Counted from the first letter of the stretch, positions 26,764 through 38,272 are shown. The stretch: DNA of 64,000 nucleotides from Elusimicrobiota bacterium (GCA_016715645.1 JADJZR010000030.1:122298-186297), one strand, 5' to 3'. Program-made: numbers and translations. Notes: generated from the letters alone by a model not told the origin.

Positions 26764-28290
26764 ATGGGGATGATTACTTCAGCTGAGCCCGCAACACCTC
26801 TGGACGTTTTGAAGCGGACGTTTGGGTATGCGGACTTTCGTCCGGGTCAGGAAAAAATCATTAATGCGGTGTTGGCGGGGCATGATTGCATCGGTGTGAT
26901 GCCGACGGGGTCGGGCAAATCTCTTACCTTTCAAATTCCCGCGAAAATTCTTCGGGGCACTGTGTTGGTGATTTCGCCGTTGATCTCGCTTATGAAAGAT
27001 CAGGTGGACGGCCTTCTCCAAAACGGGTTTAAGGCCGCGGTCATCAATTCCAGCGTGGATTACGAGGAGCGCCGTCTTCGCATGGACGCTTTCCGGCGGG
27101 GGGAATTGGAACTGGTTTACTTGGCTCCGGAAGCGTTGGAGGGGGACTTGCGGAATTTTCTCGCCCAATGCCCGATCCGCCTCCTGGTCGTCGATGAAGC
27201 CCATTGCATCAGCCATTGGGGGCACGAATTTCGTCCCTCTTATCGGCGCCTTCAAGGATTGAAATCCCTCCTGGGAAACGTGCCTGTTCTGGCGTTGACC
27301 GCCACGGCCACCCGAGCGGTAGCGGCGGACATTATTCATCAATTGGGGATGGTGAAACCGGAAGGATTTAAAGGATCTTTTTTTCGATCGAACCTTAAAA
27401 TCACCTGTTACAAGAAAGGCGCCGGGCGCAACACGCGTAAGGACATCTTGACCCTCATTCGCGGTCATCGGGGGGAAAGCGGCATCGTTTATTGTCTCAG
27501 CCGTAAAACCGTGGAATCCACCGCCTCCTTTCTCAAATCCCATGGTGTTCGCGCTTTGCCCTACCACGCGGGCCTTTCGGACGCGGACCGGCGGCGGTCC
27601 CAGGACGCTTTCGCTCGGGACGAAGCCGACGTCATCGTGGCCACTGTGGCGTTCGGGATGGGCATCGACAAATCCAACGTGCGCTACGTGATTCATCGGG
27701 ACATGCCAAAAACCCTGGAAAACTATTCCCAAGAAATCGGCCGTGCGGGCCGAGACGGACTGCCGTCGGACTGTGTTTTGTTTTATTCCTGGGCCGATGT
27801 CATGGCCTACGACGGCTTTCGGTCGGAAACCGCCACCCCGCAACACGTCACCGCCACCAAACAGAAAACGGTGGAGATGTTCCGCTGGGCGGACCGACGG
27901 GAATGCCGCCACCGCGGGCTGTCAGCAGTTTTTGAGGAGACCATCGGTAATTGCGGCCAATCCTGCGACGTCTGCCGCGGGATCACCTTGGAAGACCTGT
28001 TGGCGCGGGCCCCTTCGCCCCTTCCCCCAACCCGGGCCGCCGCTGTTTCACTTCCCGAAAGGTTGGAGAAAGAAGACGATCCTCTCTTTCAGAAGTTAAA
28101 GGTTCTGCGCCGTTCCCTGGCCGACGCCCAAAACGTGCCCGCTTACATCGTGTTCAGCGACGCCGTTCTGCGCGCGCTGGTGGAACGCCGCCCCCGATCC
28201 CCGGAAGAAATGTTGGCCGTCCCCGGCATCGGCCCCGCCAAACTGGCCCGCTACGGAGATACTTTCCTGGCCGCCCTGGCAATGCCATAG
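26764..28290 (+). CDS. recQ: RecQ-family ATP-dependent DNA helicase
   Basis: A 508-residue 3'-5' DNA helicase of recombination and repair. Motifs in order: FRPGQEKIINAVL (motif 0), MPTGSGKSLTFQ (I), VISPLISLMKDQV (Ia), VVDEAHCISHWGHEFRP (II and the RecQ-specific loop), ALTATATRAV (III), GIVYCLSRKTVE (IV), TVAFGMGIDKSNVR (V) and QEIGRAGRDG (VI). Zinc-binding cysteines follow (ECRHRGL, CGQSCDVCR). The RQC winged helix appears to be missing; the protein goes to an HRDC domain containing AVPGIGPAKLARYG. ATG 26764 has GGGAGA upstream and starts near the helicase core; the open frame before it is repeat F. Confidence 0.93.
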   Translation: MGMITSAEPATPLDVLKRTFGYADFRPGQEKIINAVLAGHDCIGVMPTGSGKSLTFQIPAKILRGTVLVISPLISLMKDQVDGLLQNGFKAAVINSSVDYEERRLRMDAFRRGELELVYLAPEALEGDLRNFLAQCPIRLLVVDEAHCISHWGHEFRPSYRRLQGLKSLLGNVPVLALTATATRAVAADIIHQLGMVKPEGFKGSFFRSNLKITCYKKGAGRNTRKDILTLIRGHRGESGIVYCLSRKTVESTASFLKSHGVRALPYHAGLSDADRRRSQDAFARDEADVIVATVAFGMGIDKSNVRYVIHRDMPKTLENYSQEIGRAGRDGLPSDCVLFYSWADVMAYDGFRSETATPQHVTATKQKTVEMFRWADRRECRHRGLSAVFEETIGNCGQSCDVCRGITLEDLLARAPSPLPPTRAAAVSLPERLEKEDDPLFQKLKVLRRSLADAQNVPAYIVFSDAVLRALVERRPRSPEEMLAVPGIGPAKLARYGDTFLAALAMP

Positions 28291-28381
28291 CAGTCCGCGC
28301 AATAAGCCCGAAAACTTAAGTCACCCGGTCTTTTTCGTCGACAAGGACTGGGAAATTCTGTTCGACTTTGTTTGGATTTGT

Positions 28382-31300
28382 TCAGGCATGGCGCGCAATT
28401 TCGGCGAGTGTGCGTAGGATTTTGGACCAATCCATCATCCCGGCGGGTGCCAGAATTTCAAATGTATCAGAGAGGAACCAGGACCGGGTCGTGAGGTTAG
28501 CTAAATCTGCATCAATGTCCTTGTTGGCGTTCAGGTTGAGACTGGTGGTTTGGAAGAACTGCAGAGGCACGGTTTGGCCGAGGGGTTTTAAATCGGTGGA
28601 CAGGTTATGTATCGAAACTTCAACGATCCCCGAAGGGACGGATCCCTTATCGGTCTGAACCGTGATCGCAGAGAATGACATAGGTCTGTAGCGGATGTCC
28701 ACACCCGCTTCTTTCAATCCCTCATCGTTGGTAAAGATGACGACATTCGGTCTGTTCTTTAAAAACGTGCTTAATGCGGCCCGTCGCGCTGGATCAGACA
28801 CACTTCGCTTGTCAAGGAAAAGCACGTTAATCCCTTTACCTTCTTGCAACCACGGGCTGATGTTGGGTGGGTTTAATGCTGTCGCATGCGCGGCCTGACT
28901 AACAATCTCACGGGCTTTCATGTCCATGAAATCCGCCAGACCCAGATCGGTCGGGTGGATGACCAAATTAGCGTTTATCTGATAAGACGGGGTTTGTTGA
29001 TTGTTCGATGTGGGTGATAAAGTAACCGGAGGTGTGCCCTGGACCCCCTTTGCTGTTGCAGGTTCACCCAAGGGAGAGAATACCAAAGCCATAATCAACC
29101 CCACCGTTTGAAGGGTTCTTAACGTGGGCCCCCTCAACCATCCCTGTTCCCATCCCAGAGTTACCAAAGTTGAAATAACTCCCACGGGGACAGCGAAGGT
29201 GGACAACCCCCACAGGGCAAGGACAGTCGTGACCACTCCTCCCAAGAGAAGCGGCCGAAAGCCTAACACGATAACTCTCGATAATTCATTGACTTCTCCC
29301 GGTTGGATAATGGGTCGGGAGTTATTAACAATCAGAAGTTTGACAATGGGATCGTATTGGACGACCTGACTATCAACGAATTCCTTGTAAAGTGGGAGTG
29401 TGCGAGAAATTATATTTTCCAAAAAGTCGAAATCAATTTCAATAGAACTGGGATTTTCATTCGATGCATCTCGGACTCCTTTTAGTTCCCCTTTTGAGGT
29501 GAAATCCCATTTGTCCGGGTCTGGTGAACCGAGAAGCCGGGCCAGAGTTTCCAGTAACTCGTTGTCCTCCATCTCCGATAAAACTGGTCTGTAAGTGGGA
29601 AATCTCCGAATAGCCCAAGTGTTATTGAGGTCGTTGTTCCAGATTTTCTTTGCATACAGGGATTGCCGGAGAAGCAAAATCGGGGTATTTACCAGGGCCA
29701 CCGAGGGGTTTTCCTTTTGGCCCAGGACCCGTTTGATTATCTCAGACACATTCTGCATATTTTCCCCGGTGGTTCGAGAGGAACGTGATTCTTCAAGGAA
29801 CCAATTAGTAATTTGTTCTTCGGTAATATTTTCCAAGGGAAAAACGACCTTCAATAGGATCTCTCTCTCAGTAATTGATGAGTCAATGGAAATAGCCTGC
29901 TCGAGCAATCTCCTTTGCTCTGAGGTTAAGCGCGAGGCGTAAAATGAAAGGCATTTTCGAATAAGAACGATTGTCCCACTCCCACGCCCCCCCGCGACAA
30001 TCACCGGAATGTTCGATCCCATGTTATTCCATACTTTAGCGAACTCAGTGTAAGCTTTTAAATCGTTACTTCCACTGACAACGAATACATCGGGTATGTT
30101 TCCTGTGGTGTCGTCGCCAGACGCAAGAAAATCCACAAACGGTTGAGCACTTTTTGTTAAGCGGTATCGAATGTTATCACCAGGCGATTGATTGTGTGGT
30201 GGCTCTTTCTTTAATTGTCCGTTCATAATGTAATTCAATGCACGAGTTGAGTTAAAAGAAACCAATAAAACAAGGCTTGTTACGGCGGTAGTGAAGAACC
30301 AAGCGATTGAAAATGGAAAAATCGAATAAACAACAAGCCCGGCCAACGCGCCATAACCAAGGGCGGTGAGACTTAAGAGGTAATTCGGAATCCAAGGCTG
30401 ATCGAAGAACCAACTCAATAGTCTGGCAAAGGATCGAAAAGGGGGGAAACGAATCTTATCGATATTGTTCCCATCTAAGTTCAACCCAGGAAGCCGTTCT
30501 CGAAGCACGAAAAGCAATCCGATGGCCCCCGCCAAAATTCCGCCGACGCTGGCCACGATGTTGGTGGCGGCGTTGTTGGGAAACGAGAGCCCCAGCGCGG
30601 CGATGGGTGTCCAAATCATAGCGTTAAGAACAACGTAGGGAAGCATGTTCTTCTTGAGACCTTTAAATAAATCCCCATTGGTTTCCCCAAAAACGAACCG
30701 GCGCATCACCACATAACTCAGAGGATCGAAAACAAAAGGGGCCACTAAAAACTGTCCAACCAGAGCCTGGACCCAGTGGGGAGCAATACCAGCAATGCCC
30801 GGGATCAGACGGATGGCCTCATTTCCGACGAACCCGAAAAGCGGACCAAAAAAGATGAGTTGTGTCAGGAAAACAGGCCAAAAGGAAACTGGATTCAAAC
30901 CTGAGGCGTTTTGCCATCGGTTGACCAGCCACCACGTTGTGACCCCATTTATAACGCCTGTCCCCATAATGATGGAAAGAGTGGTTAAACGTGAGAGATG
31001 CCCAAAAAGTCCAGAATAATAAGTGCCAAGAACATAATAGAAGGTCCCCATTACTAATGTGACTCCGATGGCTGCTAACCCTTCACGAACTCGAGCATTG
31101 TGGTTTATCCGATTAAGGAAAGACCAAACAGATCCCGATTGGTTTCGGGCCGTGCCTTGGTTTATTTCATTGTGTCGATTGCGGATCCAGCGGTGGGGGA
31201 TGCCAATAATGCCGACGACGGCGATGGCTGCAACCCAGATGGGGGTGCCGAGCGTTCCCAAACCCATCCCCGCGCCCATGGCCAGTGTGATCGGTACGGC

Positions 31301-33570
31301 GTAAAAATGCAGCAAGCGAGCGGCTTTAGAGGGTTCGGGGGTGATACCGAATCGATCTCGAAGGGATTGCTTCCTTAGAACGTGCAAGAGGAGAAACAGG
31401 GCAGGCCAAAGAGCCGGGACGATGACCGTTGCCCACAAAAACACGGCCAGGAGGTTAGGCGAAATGAGCGCGTCTAATGTCGGAACTGGAAAACCCATGA
31501 GGGCAAAGGCCCAAAGCCCCAGGGCGACCGAAACCACAAAGTTGATCCAGTCCTCCGACTCCGCCGCGTGGTCCTGGACGAACTTTTTCACGAATTCATT
31601 TTTCGTTGTCTTGTCCGCGCGCCCCACCCCCAACGCCCAGGCCATCTGAGCTCGAATCCACGCCACTCCAACGCCGATCCAACCCGTGGCTTGGCCTGTT
31701 TGATTATCGGCCTTGTGAAGAATCATTTTCGAGGACGCGCCAATCGAATTCTCTAATTCTAACGCGGATTTAATCGCATTATTAAGTTTGGAGATCAGTT
31801 CGTCTCTGTTTACTCCTAAATGCTTCATTGGATCAACGGGATAATACTCTGCCATGGCATCATCTACGATTCCTCTAATGTCATCTTCTGAAACGGTTTT
31901 TAACATGGTAAATAAACTTCGCATGTGTCCCAATTCAGCGTTGCGATGAAATAACGGCTCCCCGTTGGTCATTCGGTTTGTGTCCCGTTTCGACTTGAAA
32001 TGTGATATTGAGAAACCATCGCGATATTTTTTCCCGTCAACCCCTCGTCCCCCGATTTGAATTGTTTGGAAGAAGAATGTTCTTTCGAAATCGAAAAATA
32101 CCGGTGGTTTTGGTAGAAGATTGCCGTTTGCGTCGACGAACAAAAGGACATTGCGTAAATTAAAATCTGTGTATTCGACAATCATGGAAGCCAATTTTGA
32201 ACTTTCAAGGACATCTCGAATTGCTGTGGGGAGCAGTTTATCTCGGATCGAGTCTTCTTTAAAAAATAAAGGATTTACAAGTTGGTCTTCCATGAATTGA
32301 ACCAGAGTGACCGTTCCCTCTATCCACGGAGTCATGACAAGGCCAGGGTCTTTTGAAAGATGTCGTGTGTCAGTTGTTGAAAAACCAAATTGCTGGAACA
32401 GTTTGAGAGTGAGCAAGTCCGTAAAGGAACCCCATCCCAGATATTTCACTACATATCGTTTCCCCGCATTGCTTGTGTAAATAATGGGGTTGGAAGCCGA
32501 AGCGAATAACGGGTTTGGTTCAAGGGGCCCTTCCCGTCGGAGCTGGGACAAGAGGGGAAAGTCCTCTCTTGGGAGTGACTCTCTTTTGGCGCTTGGAAAA
32601 CTAAAAGCGTGATCGGCGTGGGTAAAAAAGGAACTGCTTAAGTAGAGGCTTGCCAGGAGTAACTTCCCAATCATTTCTCCGGAGACAGTTTCCTTACTCG
32701 TCAACGCCGGAACATTGTCTTTAAATACATCCTCCGTTTTGGTTTGATTAATCCATAGAGCGAGCTCTTGCCCGAGGGATTCAATATTTCCGGAAAATGC
32801 CTTAAACTCCATAAATTTCGTGACCGCTTCTTCGAATTTCCGGGAAGCCATTATTAAATTGCCTTGAGAGACGAATTCTCTGCCCTCAATGGCGAGCGCT
32901 TGAATCGTTGGAAGACGTTTGTCGTCCACCATGGCAGGAGCAAGGGGGGTTAAAACGATTTGGAGGGCGTGGGCGAAAGAATAAATTCCGAACCAAGTGA
33001 TAAAAAAATACGGCAGACCAAACGCAAACCCAACGAGTAATCCAAGAACACCCCCAATATCAGACGCCAAGGCTATACGTTGGATTCCGGACATTCGTAA
33101 AACGAGGGGTCCCAATGAGGTGTTCTTTTTTTTGTGATTGATGAAGACAAAATCTGTAAGCATCCAATTAACTCGGGCTAACGCAAATTGAGGAAACTCT
33201 TGGATGATGGATCGGATCATTCTTCTGAGTGAAATTTTATTAAGGTCCTTCACTCCCCCCATGAAGGGGGTGAAATTAACTTTCCCCTGCTCAGAAATGA
33301 CTTGAATTTCCTTTCCCTCCACTTTGAGAAAGAGTTTCCCTCGTTTGTACACAAGGTCTTTTCCTACATTGGCGACATTTCCCCTTAAGGCTTCCAACCG
33401 GGAAAGGATCTCTTCATTAACATAGCCTTTTCCCCACCACAGAACCTGTGCCCAGGCATAGAATGATAGGAACGTTCTGGAATAATTAGACAGCGGCGGT
33501 GCGGCCAAAAACAACTTATCACCGTTGAACAGTTTTTCCAGGGGGGTTTTCTCTTGGGTGAAAACGCTTA
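28382..33570 (-). pseudogene. Giant multi-domain membrane protein, C-terminal part (separated by an IS)
   Basis: This minus-strand frame (about 1729 codons from the IS edge) continues the gene at 35469-37200. Readable parts in order: membrane helices (GVLGLLVGFAFGLPYFFITW); a kinase-like region with KRYVVKYLG, a YTDFNLRNVLLF catalytic-loop-like block and FFDFERTF; a long multi-helix membrane section; then a YdcF/DUF218-like domain (PVIVAGGRGSG and FLEESRSSRTTGENMQN); further helices; and a soluble C-terminal domain ending LRTLAEIARHA. The first possible start after the IS is TTG 33514, but no promoter or ribosome-binding site supports it. Domain calls are from motif reading and need structure prediction. 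Split by the IS, it is probably non-functional as one protein. Confidence 0.7.
33568..33570. repeat. Target-site duplication of the ISAzo13 element (left), TTA
   Basis: TTA directly before GTGCCCGCGC, repeated after the right end at 35466-35468. Confidence 0.75.
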
Positions 33571-35465
33571 GTGCCCGCGCAAAAACAACTTTACATAGTC
33601 CAGCCTAGTTCAAACATTATCCATCTTCGATAAACAATAGTTCCCTTGATTCAATTAACGGTAAAATCGTTTTTATTGCATTCCTCTTGTTATGTTATAA
33701 TCAACCATATATAATTTATAAAGGTGAGGTATAACATTATGCGCCCTGTCCTCTATCCAACGAATCTATTGACCAGTCTTTTTCATCGTCAGAAAGTCGT
33801 CACCATGAGCGATATGAAACACGCGCTCGGGACCCAAGTCCCCATGACCGTTTTTCGTAAACTCAAGGAGATCCCCTACCGCACCAGCTATTCCCACAGT
33901 GGAATGTACTATGCTTTGGAACAGACTATGGATTTTGACGTCCGAGGCCTTTGGACCTGCCGGGGAGCGCATTTCTCATGTTTCGGGTCTCTTTTGGATA
34001 CCGCCGAAACGCTTGTCTCACGTTCTGAAGCCGGTTTTTTTTCTTCGGAACTGACGGAAGAGCTCGGGGTCGAAACACGAGAGCCTTTACGGCATTTAGC
34101 GCGATCCCATCGTCTTGGCCGAGTAGAGGTGTCGAGCCTGTATCTGTACTGTTCGTTTGATCCGGTTCGGCGTCGTCAGCAACTGCTGAAACGGCAACTA
34201 CCGGCCTCCTCTGAGACCGCCGGAACCCTCTTGATGGACCCGGCCTCGATCACAACGGATCAGGCTCGAACGGTCCTTTTGTTGTTTTTTAATCTTCTCA
34301 ACCAAAAGCAACGACGGCTTTTTGGCGGATTGGAATCTCTGAGGTTGGGGAGAGGCGGGGATCGCTTGATGTCGGCGTTGACAGGTCTCGATGTCCATAC
34401 GATCGCCCGAGGACGCCGGGAACTTTTGGAACGCGAGACCCTTTTGGATCAGGTTCGCAAACCCGGGGGAGGCCGCCCCTTGCTGGAAAAAAAACGCCCA
34501 ACGTCCTCCAGGAACTGGAAAACCTGATGGGGAACGATACCGCCGGGGATCCGATCACCGGTTTGCGGTGGACTCACAAGACAACCGAAAAGGTCAGCGC
34601 GTCTTTACGGGAGATGGGAATTCCTATTTGTCCGAGGACCGTGGCACGACTGTTGCAGAAAATGGATTATGCCCTTCGCGTCAATCACAAGAAACGATCA
34701 ACGGTTCCCTGCCGACAGAGAAATCAGCAATTCGAATACATTCGGACCCAAAGACAAACCTTTCGAAGCCAAGGGTGGCCCATCGTGAGCGTGGACACCA
34801 AGAAAAAGGAAATGATTGGTTGTTTCAAGAATCCCGGTGAGACCTGGCAGAAGGCCCCGATTGCGGTCAACGATCATGATTTCAAGCGCGATGCCAAGGG
34901 GGTTGCAATCCCGCGCGGAACCTACGACGTGACCGCCAATCGTGGCTCTATTTCAGTTGAATTTCACACGATACACCTGCCTTTGCCGTGGAAGCGACCC
35001 GGCGGTGGTGGAAAGACGAAGGATGTCGCCGATATCCCAACACCAGGCACTTGCTCCTCCTGGCCGATGGCGGCGGGAGCAATGCGTCTCGCAGTCGTGT
35101 ATGGAAACAACGGCTACAGACGGAACTTTGCAACCCCTACCAACTCACTGTCACGGTTTGCCACTATCCTCCAGGAGCCTCCAAGTGGAACCCCATCGAA
35201 CATCGGCTCTTCAGTGAGATCAGCAAGAACTGGGCGGGACAGCCCCTCGACAGCTACGAAACCATGCTCAATTACATTCAAACAACCAGAACCAAAACCG
35301 GTCTTATCGTCAAAGCCAAGCTCCTGGAAGGCGATTATCCCATTGGCGTGAGTGTGTCCAAAGAAGAAATGGCCAGGATCAACCTCCGGTTTCACACTGT
35401 TTTGCCACAGTGGAACTACACGATTATGCCCAACTGAAAATGTAAAGTTATTTTTGCGCGGGCAC
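33571..35465 (+). mobile_element. ISAzo13-family insertion sequence inside the giant gene
   Basis: An 1895-bp element with terminal inverted repeats: left GTGCCCGCGCAAAAACAACT, right end the complement with one mismatch over about 26 bp. A 3-bp direct repeat (TTA) flanks it. It lies in the minus-strand giant gene; deleting the element plus one TTA (1898 bp) joins the two halves in frame as GSAYLSVFTQEK. It encodes one transposase in three pieces. Confidence 0.9.
33739..35437 (+). CDS. ISAzo13-family transposase, two frameshifts
   Basis: A DDE transposase of the ISAzo13 type with an N-terminal region that looks like a winged-helix protein (TMSDMKHALGTQVPMTVFRK and SGMYYALEQTMDFD). Family blocks: FGGLESLRLGRGGDR, TAGDPITGLRWTHKT, WPIVSVDTKKKEMIG (first Asp), LLLADGGGSN (second Asp) and HYPPGASKWNPIEHRLFS (Glu). 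The frame changes at the A8 run 34487-34494 (a -1 shift at A-AAA-AAA fits) and again near 34957-34967, where one base appears to be lost. The A8 run could be a programmed slippery site; the second shift looks like decay or a sequencing error. Confidence 0.85.
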
Positions 35466-37200
35466 TTAGGTAGGCGGAGCCCTGGGCGGTGTCCACCTTT
35501 TCAATTTTCGGGACGAAGGAAATGACCGTAGCGCCGGCTTTTGTTAGAACGTCGGTCAGGCCCGGGGCATGGAAGCCTCCTGTTACAAGGGCCAAGGTGA
35601 CAGGGCGGTGGGGTGTGGATGAAACCGAGTTCGATGCTTCCAGGAGGTGTTGGGCCATCGCTTTGTCCCGCGCTTTGGCTTCTTGGTAGAACGACCGAAA
35701 ACTGTCGAGCCGTTGTATCGCGGGAAGGCGTGTGACGGGGTCTGTTTTGACGGGGGTGGCTTGATCGTTTTTTGGGGATGAAGATTTACGGGTTCCAGCT
35801 AACACTGTGTCGGAAAGACGGGGGCTGTTAAGAAGTGAGTTGATAGGAGTGGAACTGTTGTGAAGATCTTCCCACTCTTTTGGTGTTAATGCGAAGTCCA
35901 CCAGTTTCCCCGTCAGCCAGATGTGACGGTCTTCCGCGATTAGGGATTTTTCCGCCGCCGTTTTGGCCAGGGAGCTAAAGGCCGTTTTCTCCAGATTTTC
36001 CAGTTCTTCCATCAAACGTTCCGCGTCGATTCCGTCGGCCAAAAGAACGTATTTTACGTAGTCGTCCATAGCGGGGTAATCTGACAGGCGGATGTCGGCT
36101 TTTTGGCACAGAGCCTTCAATTCCTGGTAAAAGTCCGTGTAGCGAAGTTGGCCGGACCGATAGGCGACGCTTTGGGCCAGGAGGGATTGGGTTTGCTGGG
36201 GGGTGAGCTTTTCGACCAGACGGTCGATCATTTGGGCTCGCTCGTGTTCGACTTGTTTAAAGTCCAGGGTCTTTTCCAATGTCAGAGCTTTTTGGAAGAG
36301 TGAAACGTGTTGGAAAGAGGGAACCTGGTTTCCGTCTAAACCCGTGCCAGATCGACGGGAAAGGGTCACATTATGAAGGGAACAGATGTGGATTGCCAGG
36401 GACGTTGTACCGGACCGGTAGGCCTGGACTTGTTTGTCGAACTCCAGCAGGGCGGGGGAATAGATTTTGGCTTTTTCGGCGGACAGGGCGGACAACTGGG
36501 TTTTAATCTCGTCCCGTGCCTTTCCCTGCAGAGGTTCAGAATCGATATAGGCCTGTACGTTGGCCTTGTAGTGAAGCGGGTCATCGATACCCAGAATCCT
36601 GGGCAGTTGGCCCTGGGCGGTTAGCGCCGCGTGGATGGGGCCTGAAATTTTGTTTTCCTTTAGCAAATAATCTGCCGTGATCTCCACGGCCTGTCGGTGG
36701 GGAAAATCCACGAATGGTTGAAGTTCCATTTCTTCTGTGGATCCCTCCAACGCCAGGAGATCCACCTGTTTCGCCTCCAGCAGGGACCGCACTGTATGCC
36801 TTATGTTCCACTGGGCTTCCCGGTTCATGTGCACGTCCTGGATGTGGACGATCACCGGGCCGCCCTTTTTCCCCAGGGTGACTTTCCGGACAGTGCCGTG
36901 GGCTGGGGACAGAGCGGAAAAAAGTGTGGCATGATCTTTTAGGAACGCCGGTGGGACGGACTTGGCCACGCACGAGGAGAGGGTGACCTTATCAACCACA
37001 GGAAGATGGGAAACCAAAGGCGCATTTCCCTTCAACCAACCCGGAGTGGATGCGAACTGGGGGGCCGACAATCGTCTGGCCGCTTTACGCCGTTCGGCCC
37101 ATAGGTTTGATTCCGAACTATAGGCGAACAAACCATTGGCGGTAAAAAATACCAGAGCCAGGACCACTGATAAAATTCTATTGGGAAAAATGGATCTCAT
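35416..37200 (-). pseudogene. Giant multi-domain membrane protein, N-terminal part (interrupted by an IS)
   Basis: A minus-strand frame of 594 codons starting with a signal peptide or anchor (ILSVVLALVFFTANGLFAY). Residues 110-170 read GPVIVHIQDVHMNREAQWNI then VDLLALEGSTEEME, a pattern that resembles the ChaN/TraB/TIKI superfamily, where a conserved His and Glu bind metal; this assignment is tentative. Native sequence ends at 35469, and the last 15 or so residues plus the stop come from the IS. With the C-terminal part the original gene would code for about 2306 residues. A TACAAT box lies 7 nt before the ATG. Similar large proteins with this N-terminal block are, to my memory, found in Omnitrophota and Elusimicrobiota genomes. 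Confidence 0.7.
35466..35468. repeat. Target-site duplication of the ISAzo13 element (right), TTA
   Basis: TTA directly after the right terminal repeat, matching 33568-33570. Confidence 0.75.
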
Positions 37201-37207
37201 GCCAACA

Positions 37208-37213
37208 ATTGTA
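37208..37213 (-). promoter_or_regulatory. -10 box of the giant gene
   Basis: Minus-strand TACAAT, a five-of-six match, 7 nt before ATG 37200. No convincing -35 box is present. The spacing again predicts a leaderless message. Confidence 0.4.
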
Positions 37214-37333
37214 CAAGTTGGACCAAGAAGAAAAGATTAAGAACTTGTAACAATCTTGTAAAGTGCGCCACCTCGACACCGCGGTTGGCACCGGTCTATC
37301 GTTGATGGAGACCTGAACGGGATTTTCTAGGTG

Positions 37334-37717
37334 TTATTTTATGAAGCGAAGGGTAAAGGGGTACTGATACGTTTCGTTTTTGTTGGCTTTAAGCGTTCCG
37401 ATAATGGTGAGGACCACATGGGCGATCAAGAGGAGCGGGAGGAGCACAAAACCGATCAAGACAAAACAGGCTAAGCCGGCGATGATGCCGTAGATCGTAT
37501 AACTGATTTGAAAGTTCACCGCTTCGCGCCCGCTCTCGTTCAAAAAACTGTCTTGATCCTTCTTTAAAATCCAAACAACCAGGGGAACAATAATGTTTCC
37601 AAGGGGTATGCCCAGATAGAGTGACAGCCCGCTGATGTGGCACAGCATGGCCCAGTTCACGGTATTCTTTTTCGGTTCGGCCAGAGCGGTCGTTGGGACA
37701 GGATTTGTGTCGGTCAT
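37334..37717 (-). CDS. DUF4870 membrane protein
   Basis: A 127-residue protein with an N-terminal soluble stretch and about three membrane helices (LCHISGLSLYLGIPLGNIIV, SYTIYGIIAGLACFVLIGFV and LLLIAHVVLTIIGTL). The pattern of a first helix, then WILKKDQDSFLNESGREAVN, then two helices is the DUF4870 (Tic20-like) family signature. The function is unknown. It is convergent with nothing obvious, and it diverges from the zinc regulator gene 127 bp away. Confidence 0.85.
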   Translation of the reverse strand: MTDTNPVPTTALAEPKKNTVNWAMLCHISGLSLYLGIPLGNIIVPLVVWILKKDQDSFLNESGREAVNFQISYTIYGIIAGLACFVLIGFVLLPLLLIAHVVLTIIGTLKANKNETYQYPFTLRFIK

Positions 37718-37807
37718 AATGTGAAGAGAGTATCAATTCTTGGCCGGTTCGGCCATTCCCTTATTGCGTCTTTGAATGGGGAGGGTCGCGAAGAGCCAGT
37801 CGAGGGA

Positions 37808-37836
37808 TTGACTTAATGAGAATCATTTGCAATATT
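37808..37836 (+). promoter_or_regulatory. Promoter with Fur/Zur-type operator for the zinc-uptake operon
   Basis: TTGACT (37808-37813) and AATATT (37831-37836) are 17 bp apart. The spacer holds AATGAGAATCATT (37815-37827), an inverted repeat with AATGA / TCATT arms that resembles Fur- and Zur-family boxes. A regulator bound here would block RNA polymerase, so the operon is probably autoregulated. The ATG is 7 nt after the -10 box. Confidence 0.65.
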
Positions 37837-37843
37837 GGGTGGC

Positions 37844-38266
37844 ATGGATCGCATTCAAACCGACATGAGAACGGCACTGGCCGCGCAGGGGCAGAGGTGG
37901 ACCCGGGCCCGGGAAGTTGTTTTGGCGTTTCTGGAAGGGGAAAGAATGCCGGTCTCGGCTAAAGAAGTTTTTAAGAAAGTTCGGTTGACGGGAATTAATT
38001 TGGCGTCCATTTACCGATCCATGGATTTGTTTTTAGAAAAAGGGGTTGTCGATTGCGTGGATTCCCCGGGTGGCGTTCGGCGTTACGAACTGTCGGACCG
38101 GTTTCGGCCCCACCATCACCATGTGGTTTGCCGAGAGTGCGGGTCGACCCAGGATGTGGCTGGCTGTGGTGTGAAAGGTCTTGAAGAACGAGCGGCTCAG
38201 TCAACGGGTTTTAAAATCCTATCCCACCAGTTCACTTTTGTGGGGTTGTGTCCGGATTGTGTGTAG
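37844..38266 (+). CDS. Fur-family metal-dependent repressor, probably Zur
   Basis: A 140-residue Fur-family protein. The N-terminal winged helix includes QRWTRAREVVLAFLEG and ISAKEVF-like VSAKEVFKKV, with the recognition helix LASIYRSMDLFLEKG. The metal-sensing part has RFRPHHHHVVCRECGSTQDV and a second pair in LCPDC, giving the two C-x2-C zinc-site pairs. ATG 37844 is preferred to TTG 37835, which overlaps the -10 box. It leads an operon that encodes a high-affinity metal ABC transporter and a His-rich outer-membrane protein, so zinc is the most likely co-repressor; manganese is an alternative. Confidence 0.85.
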   Translation: MDRIQTDMRTALAAQGQRWTRAREVVLAFLEGERMPVSAKEVFKKVRLTGINLASIYRSMDLFLEKGVVDCVDSPGGVRRYELSDRFRPHHHHVVCRECGSTQDVAGCGVKGLEERAAQSTGFKILSHQFTFVGLCPDCV

Positions 38267-38272
38267 GTTTTT

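Noticed and set aside
26779..27912. 377-codon minus-strand frame opposite recQ
   Set aside because: It is the mirror of the helicase core; the translation is His/Arg/Pro-rich and lacks motifs.
33514..33514. TTG 33514 as the real start of the giant C-terminal frame
   Set aside because: Codons before it continue in frame up to the IS edge and join the N-terminal part exactly, so it is an internal Leu codon.
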